A stretch of DNA of 64,000 bases. It comes from Bacteroidota bacterium (lineage in GTDB: Bacteria > Bacteroidota > Bacteroidia > Chitinophagales > JADIYW01). The notes beneath the pieces are model-generated. The model was not told the DNA's origin, made no database searches, and saw only the letters and a list, made by a program, of their open reading frames with translations. Numbering within the stretch: the stretch's first letter is position 1; every line of letters starts with the position of its first letter. The position numbers and the translations under genes were made by a program. The stretch is taken from positions 1 to 64,000 of the forward strand of contig JAGQYE010000042.1 of NCBI GenBank assembly GCA_020436225.1, in the 5' to 3' direction. This document shows, piece after piece, positions 47,408 through 57,016 of the stretch.

Positions 47408-47476
47408 TTTTCCATATATTTTCCTGTTTGATTTATACCTAATCTTGAAGAATATTTTGCTATTAATCAATTAATT

Positions 47477-47507
47477 TTGATACTTAACAAAAGTATCAAG
47501 TTTTTTT
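47477..47507 (+). terminator. Terminator after the GH5 gene
   Basis: A 9-bp stem TTGATACTT (47477-47485) pairs with AAGTATCAA (47491-47499) across a 5-base loop. It is followed by G and seven Ts. It separates the GH5 gene from the first secreted-protein cassette. Confidence 0.85.
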
Positions 47508-47542
47508 ATTAATTTTATTACAATCTATTAAACATTTATTGT

Positions 47543-48052
47543 ATGAAAAAATATCTACATATCATCATTTTTTTTGGCTTAATGACAGCGCAAGTTGTCT
47601 TAGCACAAGATGATCAATCATCACCAAATAATAAAATTGCACCTACTGTTACAGGATATTATCAATCCATAAACTTGGATGAGGATACACCTTGTACGTG
47701 CGATACAAAAACACAACGTACACATGACTTAGCAAAAGGACTAAGACCTTATGATGTAATTAATTACAAATTGCATGCATATAAATTTACTTTTGGTAGC
47801 TCAACAGTTGGAGTTTCTAAATTATTCAAAGCATTTGAGAACGATAAATCAGTTTATAAGGTTTCCATGAAAGAATGGGATTCATTTATGTTGTTAACTG
47901 ATGATACTTTTAATGTTACTTCGTTTGAAAGTGCTGCAAAATCTGTATTTGCAACATTCGAACCTATAGATGTAGAATCTTTCCTTCAAAGAAAGAATAC
48001 TACTTCTTATAATGAGTATGTAAAGTATAAACAAGAATCCTCAAAAAAATAA
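47543..48052 (+). CDS. Small secreted protein with a CTC motif, cassette copy 1
   Basis: The 169-residue protein has a SPI signal (MKKYLHIIIFFGLMTAQVVLA, cut near residue 21). The mature part contains GYYQSINLDED, then CTC at 52-54, and a conserved block GVSKLFKAFENDKS, VYKVSMKEW and SFMLLTDDTF. The predicted order strand-helix-strand-strand-helix-strand after residue 80 suggests a ferredoxin-like (HMA-like) fold, but this is inference. A close homologue lies at 59978-60469. Both are followed at once by a giant secreted protein gene, here after a 32-base gap. I do not recognise a named family. Confidence 0.8.
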   Translation: MKKYLHIIIFFGLMTAQVVLAQDDQSSPNNKIAPTVTGYYQSINLDEDTPCTCDTKTQRTHDLAKGLRPYDVINYKLHAYKFTFGSSTVGVSKLFKAFENDKSVYKVSMKEWDSFMLLTDDTFNVTSFESAAKSVFATFEPIDVESFLQRKNTTSYNEYVKYKQESSKK

Positions 48053-48084
48053 TTCGATTTAAAACCAATTAATATTTTTTGCGG

Positions 48085-51000
48085 ATGAAATCTAATTACA
48101 AATATTTTTCATTTTTTCTTTTACTCCTTCTTTTAGGATGTTCGTCAAATAGTTTTGCGCAGAAAACATTGCGATTAAGAATCATAAGCATTAGTGCCAA
48201 TAATACTGCCGGAACAGACTGTGATGCCAATTGCATAGGTACATCAGATAACCAGTTAGACTGGGTTTTTGATATTGATGATGGAGGAACAGATGTAGAT
48301 GAAGATTGTTATAACCTGAGTGATGACCAAAATAGCAACACTACTTATCCCAATTATGTTGTTTGGGATAGAAGCTATGATTTTGCTTGTCAATGGCCAA
48401 GTGGAGCGATAGATTTTAACGTAGAAGGTTGGGATCAAGATTGTGCAGATGCTTGTATAGGAGGAGGTTTCGGAAATGTAGTCAGCGATTTAGCCTGCAC
48501 TGTTAATGTAAATCGGGCATATCCTGCTAATAATGCAACAAGTGGAACCTACGGACCATATACAGCAACGTGCAATTATAATAGTGGATTTAATGGAGGT
48601 TGGAATTGTGCCGGAACGATAACAGTCACATATCAATGGGAAGTTTCCGGCAGTTATCGCTCACAAACGAATGATAACTTTATTTGTGGTGCTTATAATA
48701 TGGGAACAGTGGGCGCAGGAGGAACTATAAATAGGAATAATTTTACAAATATAAACTATACAACGGAAGATATTTGTGCTTCGAATGAACCAAATAATGA
48801 TTCAGGAGATGAAACAGTTTGGATGAAATTTACAACGAGTGCAGACCCGGGAACCGAAGTAACAGTGGATGTAGATGCAATAGGTGGTTCGGGTACAGGT
48901 GGGACATTATGTATTGCAGGAGGTACAGTTTTTGGTTGGACAAGAGTATATGAAGGTCCGACATCTTTATCAGGTTGTCCATTTACGTATACTACTAATC
49001 CTTTTACACAAATATCTCAAGTGGGTTCAGTTGCCTCTTTAGGAACGGATAATAGTAAAATTGAAATTAGCTGTCCGAAACCTAATCAAACGTATTATGT
49101 ACAAGTAGAAATGCAAGGTATAGCTACTTGTGATATGGGTCGATTTAATTTATCAGTTTCTGATAATGGTGTTCACGCTGGTCCTGATTATATTTGTATG
49201 CCTGCAAGTTCAACTACTCCTGGGGTAAATGGTTTTATGGGAACATTAAATAGTTCTTATGACCCACGAACTTCAACAGGCTCGCCAACATCGTGGGATG
49301 GAGGAGATTATGATTTAGCTATTTTTAATCAATCTACAGATTGTGCATCAGAAAGTACAGGTTGTTGTAGTGAACCAGATCATACAACAATTTTATCTGG
49401 CTTAAATAAAACCGTGTGGTATCGTTTTAGAACGCCGGCACCAGACTATCCGTCTGCTCCACCTTTAGCACAATTAGCACATACGTATAAAGTGCTAGTT
49501 GAAAGACTTGGATCTTCAGGAACTTTAACCTATCCTGCTGTCTATGTTTATGAAGAATCTGCAGTTACTACTAGAAATTGTCCAAACAATAACGGAGATT
49601 ATGCTAACCTTACTTTCTTAGAACGAGATGAAATAGACCCATTGAATATAGTAAATGGTGGCGATGCAGAAGTTGAACGTCTATGCCTAAAACCAAATAC
49701 AAACTATTATATTCAAGTTGATCCGGTGGGCACAACGAATAGAGTTGATTTTAATATTAAAGTTGTTAAAGACCAATTCCGACCATCTGATATGATTTGT
49801 GATGCAGTCGATTTAGGCTATATAACCACTAACGGACTACAGAATGGACCAACAACAGGAGTTAATTGGTCAAATAATGGACCTTCTTCAAAATTGGGTA
49901 CTGCAAAATTCTTTGGATTGCCACATACTAATAAATGTACTTCTGGAGAACCTGGAGAACCGGGTGCATCACCGGGTGGCCCAAACCCAAATTCAGGCTC
50001 ACATACGGCTACTGTTTGGTATAAATTTACTACAGGCAGTAATGTTCCACCGGATTGGATTTATTGGTATGAGGATGATAATACTTTAAACCATGCTAAT
50101 AGAGGAACGGTTTGTATTGGTACACTTTTCCAAAGTCGTGTTACTTTCTATAAAAATGCTACCTCTTATGCTTGTCCTGTTGGTGGCAATTTAGTAGAAG
50201 CTTCTGAAATGAATATTCCTGGAGACTTATGTGATGCAACAACAGGTATAGGTTTTGGAGCACCATGCTATGCTGATATGTTCCGATTAAAATGTCCGGA
50301 ACCCAATACAACCTATTATGTTCAAGTGAAAGATGCAGGTGCCATTACACCTTGTTACGAAGGTCAATGGAGTTTCGACAATGGATCACATAAAATTACA
50401 TCGGCACCGACCTTAGGAGGTGCGCCTTCAAATGATAGTATATGTGGTGCTATTAATTTAGGAACAGTTCCAAATGGAGGTCAAATCAATAATGGCGTTA
50501 TTTATGATAATTTCTGTGCTACTCCGGATTTGTCTTGGAGAGCAGATTTTACTCAATCTTTAGATGCAGATGTTTGGTTTAGATTTAGACCGCCTGCTTC
50601 AGGTTCTGTCCGTATTACGGCACAATCAGCACCACCTGGTTCTCCGGGGATAGATGATGATCTAGATATACAAGCAGCAATTTGGGAACCTATTTTAGGA
50701 GATGGAACAGATGCGCATTGTTCAGATCCTCGTTTCTTATGGACGCCAATTATTTCGCAAGACCATGGAATTCAAGAAGCCACCGAGGCTGGTGTAGTTA
50801 CAGCTTTCTATTATGATATTTATAATACTTGTGGAAATAGTTTACTTTGTAATGAAGGAAATAGTTTAATTGCCACTTGCTTAGACCCGAATAAATATTA
50901 TTATTTACAGATTGATGGAGGAAGTTATGCCACTTGTGATTTAATAGACGCGGGCGATTGTGTTATGGGATATTTCAGACTACAAGTTACAGATGCCGGT

Positions 51001-54000
51001 TTAGGCTTATACAATAATGCAAGTCCGGGCGATGTGGGCTCACCTTATACAACTTTAGGAATGCCAAATGCTACTTTGAAACATGATGAACCTTGTTTTG
51101 CTCAACCGCTTACGATGAATAATGCATCTACAAGCTATGGTTCGTTGACTTGGGTAAATATGACCAATAGATGTGCAACTTCAATAAATGACCCAATTCC
51201 GGCAGAATGGAATGCAAAGAATTCATCAACGGATAAAACAGTTTGGGCAAGATTTGTTGCACCGCCAAGCGGTAAAGTTAAAATACGTGCAGAAAATCGT
51301 TCTCAATTAAAAGGAGATGCAGATTATCATGAAAATATAAATATTCAGTTAGCCTTATATCAAACTACAAATTGTTATGATAAATATCGACTTGTAGAAG
51401 TTGGCAATGGCAATGGATTTGATGGCGGAGGTGTAGAAATAGATCCATTAAATGATGACGATTATACAGGGATTTGCGTACCATGTACTGGTACGTGTGG
51501 TTTTGATGAATATTATGTAGGTCGTTGTTTAATTCCGGGACAAACCTATTACATCATGATAGATGGAGAAGCAGGATATACGTGCGCTGCAGATGTGGAA
51601 GATGTTGAAGGAGATTTTAGAATTTCTGTACAAGAATTAAATGGAATTCCGGCATCAACTAACGATTCTATATGTGATGCCTATTTAATGACACCAATCT
51701 CTAATACTGTTGGTGCAGTCTATAATTCACCTATCGCATTTAATAATGAATGTGCTTCTATTGATATGTCGTATGAAGGTAACGGAAAAATTGCAGACGA
51801 AATTGAGGGAGCTGTGTTTGATATTGACGTTGAACACACATTGTGGTTTAAATTCGTTGCACCTTCAACAGGAAAAGTAAAAATTGAAGCGTTGGAAGAT
51901 GGTGGAATTGATGACATTGATTTAGGTATTGCAATTTATGATATTCCAACACAAAATTGTGCAGATATACAAACAAACGGATTCAAATTTGATGACGATT
52001 ATGACCCAGCAGTATTTGGAATTGCCAATTCTGATGATGAAGAAATCACAGTTTCTTGCTTAGTTCCGGGAAGAACGTATTGGGTACAAGTAGATGGTGA
52101 AAGCAACATGACTACATGTGGTCCTGCATTTTCCGGAACAGATTGTAAAACTGGTCAATTTAGAATGAGAATAACTACTTTAGCCTCAGACCCAACTTAT
52201 GCTTCGAATGTTAACTATTCAAGTCCTGCAGGATCTTCAGCTGGAGGAAATGATATGTTTTGCGAAGCACATCAAGTAAGAAATGCCGGAGGAACCTATA
52301 ATCCGGTTAATCAAAATACATATTTAAACCCTGGCGAGACCATTACATTTAATCATAATAATAGATGTGCAACTGCAGAACAGAATGAACCGGAAGCTAA
52401 TGGATGGGATTTGAATCCTTTTGATTCAGACTCCGACCCGACAGTATGGTACACCTTCAACACTGGTCCGGCTTTAGGTCCATTACGTCCGGGTGATATT
52501 ACGATTAGAGTTACAAATCCTTCAGGTACATGTTTTGATCCGGATGTAGATTTATATGAATATAATGGTACGTTTACTTCAAGTGCATGCGATGCACAAG
52601 CAGTAACACATGCACAGTTTAATTCATTAACACGAATCGGAGAAGGAAAAGTATTTAATGTTTTAAAACCAAGAGAAGAAGAAATAAAAATCTCTTGTCC
52701 AAAACCTAACACACGTTACTTTTTGCGAATTTTAGGATCAAGTGCTTGTCCTTTATTTGGTTCTGACCAAGGTGATTTTGATGTTTCTATCTCAATGAGT
52801 AGTGTTAATATAAATTTCCAAACCAATGATAATATTTGTGGAGCATCAAATGTAGGAAGTGGAACATTAAATTCAGGTTCAACTCTGTCACTAACTAATC
52901 AAAATAATATTTGCGCAACTCAAGAATTTAATGAACCAAATACTTCTCAAGGATGTGTTCAAAATGAACCATGCTATGATGAAACAATGTGGCATAAATT
53001 TACGACAGGTCCAAATCCTGGCGCAGTAGAAGTTGAGATAACTTCACTCGTAGGAATTGGTGGTTTCTTTACTGTTCCATCTGTAACAGTATATAAATAT
53101 GTTCCTTCCGGAGATCCATGTTCTTCAACACCATTTTCAAATATTGTTGCTTTAGATGATGATATGGGATTTGCAACATTATTGGGTGGAATAATTGATC
53201 CAACAGCTAAAGTTACCCTAAATTGTGTTTCTCCAAATACAACATATTATATTCAAGTAGATGGAGCAGATGTAAGTTTATTCGGCTTTACTTTCCCTGG
53301 CTTTACAGATAATTATTATTATAATGTTGATGTAAGAGATTTGGGAAGTGGCACAGGAAGACCGGCAAATGATAATCTGGCATTTGCAATTCCGGCAGAC
53401 GATGTAGCTCCTATTGATGGTATGCTTCCGGCAAGTGGTTCACTAACAGTATCAGGACATAACAGATGTGCTACGTGCGAAAATGGAGAAAATGGAGATT
53501 ATTGTGGAAATAATACTACTGACCATACAGCTGCTTTTGGAGCAGAAGATGAAACTGTTTGGTATTATTTTACAACACCGGCAACTCCGGGTACAACTAC
53601 TATAACTGTAGCTGATGATCCTGCAGTAAGCGGAACGTTTAGTCCTAATTTTACTTTATATTACAACAATGGCTCTTATCCACTCTTTAGAAATACAAGT
53701 GGCATTAGTAACAATCTAATTCAAGAAGGTTCAACAAAGAGTTCATTATACGGTACTGCATCGGGAAGCTATACATGTTTATTACCGAATACGAAATATT
53801 ATTTACAAATTGATGGAAACGATAATGTTCCCGGAACAGATGACCAAAATAATTTCTTAGTTACCATTACAGATGATGGTTCCGGTACACCTGGCCCAAC
53901 ATCTCCAACTAATTATGATTTAATTTGCTCTTCAGAAAATTTAACTATTCCAACCAATGGAACAAACGGAAACTTAACTAGAACCAATAAATGTGCTTGG

Positions 54001-56961
54001 GAAGAAGCGGGTGAGCCGAATACAAGCAACAATATGGGAAATACCGGAGATGATGTTACTTCAAATGATTATGACGAAACAGTATGGTTCACATTTGTTC
54101 CGCCGACTGATGGCGATATTAACCTTACTTTGGAACCAACAAGTGGCATTACCGGAGGAATCAATTATGTATTATACAAGATGCCGAACACATCAACAAT
54201 TTCTTGTAGTGGTACACCTGCAGATATTCCAAATTGGAGTCAATTAACAGAAATTGCGAGTGGATCAGGGTTAGCATTAAATACGGTAGGTACTACTGAT
54301 AGAATAAGTGAAACTTGGCCATGCCTAAGTACAGGAACGCGATATTATTTGCAAGTAGATGGCAATGACTGGCCGGCAACTGCTGATGTAGGTAACTTTA
54401 ATATACAATTATCACATACATCAAAAGCTACACCTGTAAATGATGATATATGTGGAATTGGTTCAACAGCAAATACTGGAAATTTTGGAACATTCTCTTC
54501 TTCAAATACTGTAACAGCAACCAATCAAGATAATAGATGTGCAACACAAGAAGTAAATGAACCAAATATTAATGGGCCGATGAATGATATAACAGATGCT
54601 TCTTATGACCATACACTTTGGTATAAATTTACGGCAAGCAATACAGATGGAACTTATACTGTTTCGGTTACTAATGTTGGTGGAGATGCAATTAATGGCT
54701 CAATAGTAGTGTATAGAGAAGATGGCACGATTTGTCCAACTACAAACTTTTCTAATTTAGTAGAAGTTAAATCATCACCAACCACAGGTTCTGTTTCTAA
54801 TAATGAATCTTTGACATTAGAATGTTGGGAAATAGAAGAAGGAAGAACATATTATGTTCAAGTTCAAGGCTGGGACGGCATTGGAGGTGGAGATGTTGGA
54901 GATAACTTTAACGTTTCCGTTCAATTTAATAGCGGCACGACGAATCCGGCAGATAATATTTGTACTGCACCAATGGTTACTGTCGGAGGTGGAAATGTAT
55001 CAGCAGATAATCGATGTGCAACTACTCAACCAAACGAACCAAATATTTCGCCATCACCTCAATCACCTACAAATGGAGATGATTACGACGAAACGCTTTG
55101 GTATTCATTTGTTGCGCCACCATCAGGTGAAGTACGCTTAAATACTTCTTCTTATAGTCCTTCTACTTTGACTTTAAATGCGGATCTATATAGCGTGCCT
55201 GCAGGTTATAATTGTTCAGTGTCCGGATTTTCAGGATTGACTAGAGATGATAATACGACCTTCTTGACATCAATTTCTAATTCTTGGGATTTAAGATGTT
55301 TAATTCCAGGCAATACCTATTACATCCGATTTGATGGAAACGATGGTGTATTAAGTGTTCCACCGGATAGAGGAACATGGAATTTTAACTTAACTAATTT
55401 AGATAATACGAATATTTATCCTACAGTAGTTAACGATGAACCTTGTGGTGCTATTGATGTTACACAGTTTGTACGCACACAAGCACAAGGACCTTGTTCA
55501 AGTGATAATCAATATTACAATAACAACTACAGTATTTTAAATGCAGCTACTGATGTTGATGAAGCAACGCGTTCTGTTCAAGCATTTGGATGTAACGGAG
55601 AGTCAAATTGCAACGATTATTGGTTCAAATTTACTGTGCCATTAGATGCTACAGGAATTCGAATTCAAGGAAATGACGAATATCCTATCGGCGCTATAAC
55701 TAATAACTCTCACCAGCATATTGGTATATATAGAGCAACCGGAGGTTGTGGAGGCACTTTACAACAAATTAATTGTGACGATGGTGGATTTGGAAATGAT
55801 GTTGATTTCTCTTTAGCAGCGTATCCGGGAGAAACTTTATACGTTCAAGTATTCGACGAGAATGCACCGGCATCTCCTACAAATCCAACATTTGGGTTCT
55901 GTATTTCGGTAGATTGCCCACCAAAACAAAATTGTGCTCCAAATAATATTGTTTATGGACAAGCACAATGCTGGAACTTAAATACAAATGGTGTTGATAT
56001 ATCACCTCAATATTATGATTGTTTGCCTGGTAGTAATAATTCAGTTAACTACGTATCATTTACAACAGACTGCGATGGAACGCCTGTTGATACAGTAACT
56101 GTTGTTTTCTCGGTTACTGAAATAGGTTGTGGCTCAACTGCCATGTCGATGTTCTTAGATCAAACACCATGCGCGTCTCCGTTAGGACAGTATGATGATA
56201 TCTTAATTAACTGCGCCGTATTTGAAGAAGTTACGGGTGGAACAACTGCTACAAACTTCTCTTCAACTTTTATATTACCTGCATGTGCCACTTATGTAAT
56301 GCAAATTATAGGTGATGAAAATACGCCGGATTGTGCTTCTGCAGGTCAAGTATTGATTCTAAAATCTACCTTACCACCAACACAAGTATTACCGGTAGAA
56401 TTGACGAGCTTTACAGGTTATAATGATGGAGATGTGAACATTCTAAATTGGACGACCGCTTCAGAATCTAATTCGTTGAAATTTGAAGTGGAGAAGAGTT
56501 TAGATGCTATCAACTTTACATATATCGGTGAACGTCCTGCAGCAGGGAACAGCAGTGTTCCATTGAGTTATACATTGACAGACGAACATCCTGTTTTGGG
56601 ATATAATTATTACAGATTAAAAATTATCGACCAAGATGGAACGTATGAATATTCAAAGATTATTCCAATAAAAGTAACAGAAGTTGGAACCAATAACACA
56701 GATGGAATTGTTCAAGTATATCCTAATCCAACTAATAATCAATTGAATATTGTGTACCAAGCAAGCAAAGATCAAAAATTAAGCTTGGATGTTTATAATG
56801 TGATTGGACAAACAATGCAATCAACAATTTATGAGATAAATGAAGGCATCCAAACAATCACGATAGATGTACACAATTATGCAAAAGGCTTATATATCTT
56901 GGATTTGAAGAATACATCAAATGGAAATAGATATCAAACTAAGTTTATAAAAGACGAATAA
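48085..56961 (+). CDS. Giant secreted repeat protein with a T9SS C-terminal sorting domain, cassette copy 1
   Basis: The 2,958-residue protein starts at the ATG at 48085; the open frame also includes an upstream TTG. After a signal ending SFAQ comes an Asp/Cys-rich domain (about 28-195; DIDDGGTDVDEDC, GWDQDCADAC). About 13 repeats of 160-220 residues follow, beginning near residues 195, 365, 564, 780, 998, 1190, 1386, 1579, 1760, 1942, 2117, 2287 and 2447. Each has NDxIC, CAT-xxNEPN, DETVWYKF and YYxQVDG blocks, resembling PPC-type beta-sandwiches. An Fn3-like part (about 2768-2866) and a type A T9SS tail (from about 2872) close it. It is probably a surface adhesin or fibre; no enzyme domain is seen. 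Confidence 0.88.
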   Translation: MKSNYKYFSFFLLLLLLGCSSNSFAQKTLRLRIISISANNTAGTDCDANCIGTSDNQLDWVFDIDDGGTDVDEDCYNLSDDQNSNTTYPNYVVWDRSYDFACQWPSGAIDFNVEGWDQDCADACIGGGFGNVVSDLACTVNVNRAYPANNATSGTYGPYTATCNYNSGFNGGWNCAGTITVTYQWEVSGSYRSQTNDNFICGAYNMGTVGAGGTINRNNFTNINYTTEDICASNEPNNDSGDETVWMKFTTSADPGTEVTVDVDAIGGSGTGGTLCIAGGTVFGWTRVYEGPTSLSGCPFTYTTNPFTQISQVGSVASLGTDNSKIEISCPKPNQTYYVQVEMQGIATCDMGRFNLSVSDNGVHAGPDYICMPASSTTPGVNGFMGTLNSSYDPRTSTGSPTSWDGGDYDLAIFNQSTDCASESTGCCSEPDHTTILSGLNKTVWYRFRTPAPDYPSAPPLAQLAHTYKVLVERLGSSGTLTYPAVYVYEESAVTTRNCPNNNGDYANLTFLERDEIDPLNIVNGGDAEVERLCLKPNTNYYIQVDPVGTTNRVDFNIKVVKDQFRPSDMICDAVDLGYITTNGLQNGPTTGVNWSNNGPSSKLGTAKFFGLPHTNKCTSGEPGEPGASPGGPNPNSGSHTATVWYKFTTGSNVPPDWIYWYEDDNTLNHANRGTVCIGTLFQSRVTFYKNATSYACPVGGNLVEASEMNIPGDLCDATTGIGFGAPCYADMFRLKCPEPNTTYYVQVKDAGAITPCYEGQWSFDNGSHKITSAPTLGGAPSNDSICGAINLGTVPNGGQINNGVIYDNFCATPDLSWRADFTQSLDADVWFRFRPPASGSVRITAQSAPPGSPGIDDDLDIQAAIWEPILGDGTDAHCSDPRFLWTPIISQDHGIQEATEAGVVTAFYYDIYNTCGNSLLCNEGNSLIATCLDPNKYYYLQIDGGSYATCDLIDAGDCVMGYFRLQVTDAGLGLYNNASPGDVGSPYTTLGMPNATLKHDEPCFAQPLTMNNASTSYGSLTWVNMTNRCATSINDPIPAEWNAKNSSTDKTVWARFVAPPSGKVKIRAENRSQLKGDADYHENINIQLALYQTTNCYDKYRLVEVGNGNGFDGGGVEIDPLNDDDYTGICVPCTGTCGFDEYYVGRCLIPGQTYYIMIDGEAGYTCAADVEDVEGDFRISVQELNGIPASTNDSICDAYLMTPISNTVGAVYNSPIAFNNECASIDMSYEGNGKIADEIEGAVFDIDVEHTLWFKFVAPSTGKVKIEALEDGGIDDIDLGIAIYDIPTQNCADIQTNGFKFDDDYDPAVFGIANSDDEEITVSCLVPGRTYWVQVDGESNMTTCGPAFSGTDCKTGQFRMRITTLASDPTYASNVNYSSPAGSSAGGNDMFCEAHQVRNAGGTYNPVNQNTYLNPGETITFNHNNRCATAEQNEPEANGWDLNPFDSDSDPTVWYTFNTGPALGPLRPGDITIRVTNPSGTCFDPDVDLYEYNGTFTSSACDAQAVTHAQFNSLTRIGEGKVFNVLKPREEEIKISCPKPNTRYFLRILGSSACPLFGSDQGDFDVSISMSSVNINFQTNDNICGASNVGSGTLNSGSTLSLTNQNNICATQEFNEPNTSQGCVQNEPCYDETMWHKFTTGPNPGAVEVEITSLVGIGGFFTVPSVTVYKYVPSGDPCSSTPFSNIVALDDDMGFATLLGGIIDPTAKVTLNCVSPNTTYYIQVDGADVSLFGFTFPGFTDNYYYNVDVRDLGSGTGRPANDNLAFAIPADDVAPIDGMLPASGSLTVSGHNRCATCENGENGDYCGNNTTDHTAAFGAEDETVWYYFTTPATPGTTTITVADDPAVSGTFSPNFTLYYNNGSYPLFRNTSGISNNLIQEGSTKSSLYGTASGSYTCLLPNTKYYLQIDGNDNVPGTDDQNNFLVTITDDGSGTPGPTSPTNYDLICSSENLTIPTNGTNGNLTRTNKCAWEEAGEPNTSNNMGNTGDDVTSNDYDETVWFTFVPPTDGDINLTLEPTSGITGGINYVLYKMPNTSTISCSGTPADIPNWSQLTEIASGSGLALNTVGTTDRISETWPCLSTGTRYYLQVDGNDWPATADVGNFNIQLSHTSKATPVNDDICGIGSTANTGNFGTFSSSNTVTATNQDNRCATQEVNEPNINGPMNDITDASYDHTLWYKFTASNTDGTYTVSVTNVGGDAINGSIVVYREDGTICPTTNFSNLVEVKSSPTTGSVSNNESLTLECWEIEEGRTYYVQVQGWDGIGGGDVGDNFNVSVQFNSGTTNPADNICTAPMVTVGGGNVSADNRCATTQPNEPNISPSPQSPTNGDDYDETLWYSFVAPPSGEVRLNTSSYSPSTLTLNADLYSVPAGYNCSVSGFSGLTRDDNTTFLTSISNSWDLRCLIPGNTYYIRFDGNDGVLSVPPDRGTWNFNLTNLDNTNIYPTVVNDEPCGAIDVTQFVRTQAQGPCSSDNQYYNNNYSILNAATDVDEATRSVQAFGCNGESNCNDYWFKFTVPLDATGIRIQGNDEYPIGAITNNSHQHIGIYRATGGCGGTLQQINCDDGGFGNDVDFSLAAYPGETLYVQVFDENAPASPTNPTFGFCISVDCPPKQNCAPNNIVYGQAQCWNLNTNGVDISPQYYDCLPGSNNSVNYVSFTTDCDGTPVDTVTVVFSVTEIGCGSTAMSMFLDQTPCASPLGQYDDILINCAVFEEVTGGTTATNFSSTFILPACATYVMQIIGDENTPDCASAGQVLILKSTLPPTQVLPVELTSFTGYNDGDVNILNWTTASESNSLKFEVEKSLDAINFTYIGERPAAGNSSVPLSYTLTDEHPVLGYNYYRLKIIDQDGTYEYSKIIPIKVTEVGTNNTDGIVQVYPNPTNNQLNIVYQASKDQKLSLDVYNVIGQTMQSTIYEINEGIQTITIDVHNYAKGLYILDLKNTSNGNRYQTKFIKDE

Positions 56962-56983
56962 AATTGAATTGAAATGGATATTA

Positions 56984-57016
56984 AAATCTCGGTAATTTTT
57001 ACCGAGATTTTTTTTT
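56984..57016. terminator. Bidirectional terminator between the giant gene and the TMTC-like gene
   Basis: A perfect 12-bp stem (56984-56995 with 56999-57010) has a 3-base loop and a T-run on the right. It overlaps the stop codon of the minus-strand gene at 57015. Confidence 0.88.

Noticed and set aside
48085-56961. Possible CRISPR or short tandem DNA repeats in the giant gene
   Set aside because: The repeats are protein-level units of 160-220 residues with diverged DNA; there are no short identical repeats with spacers.
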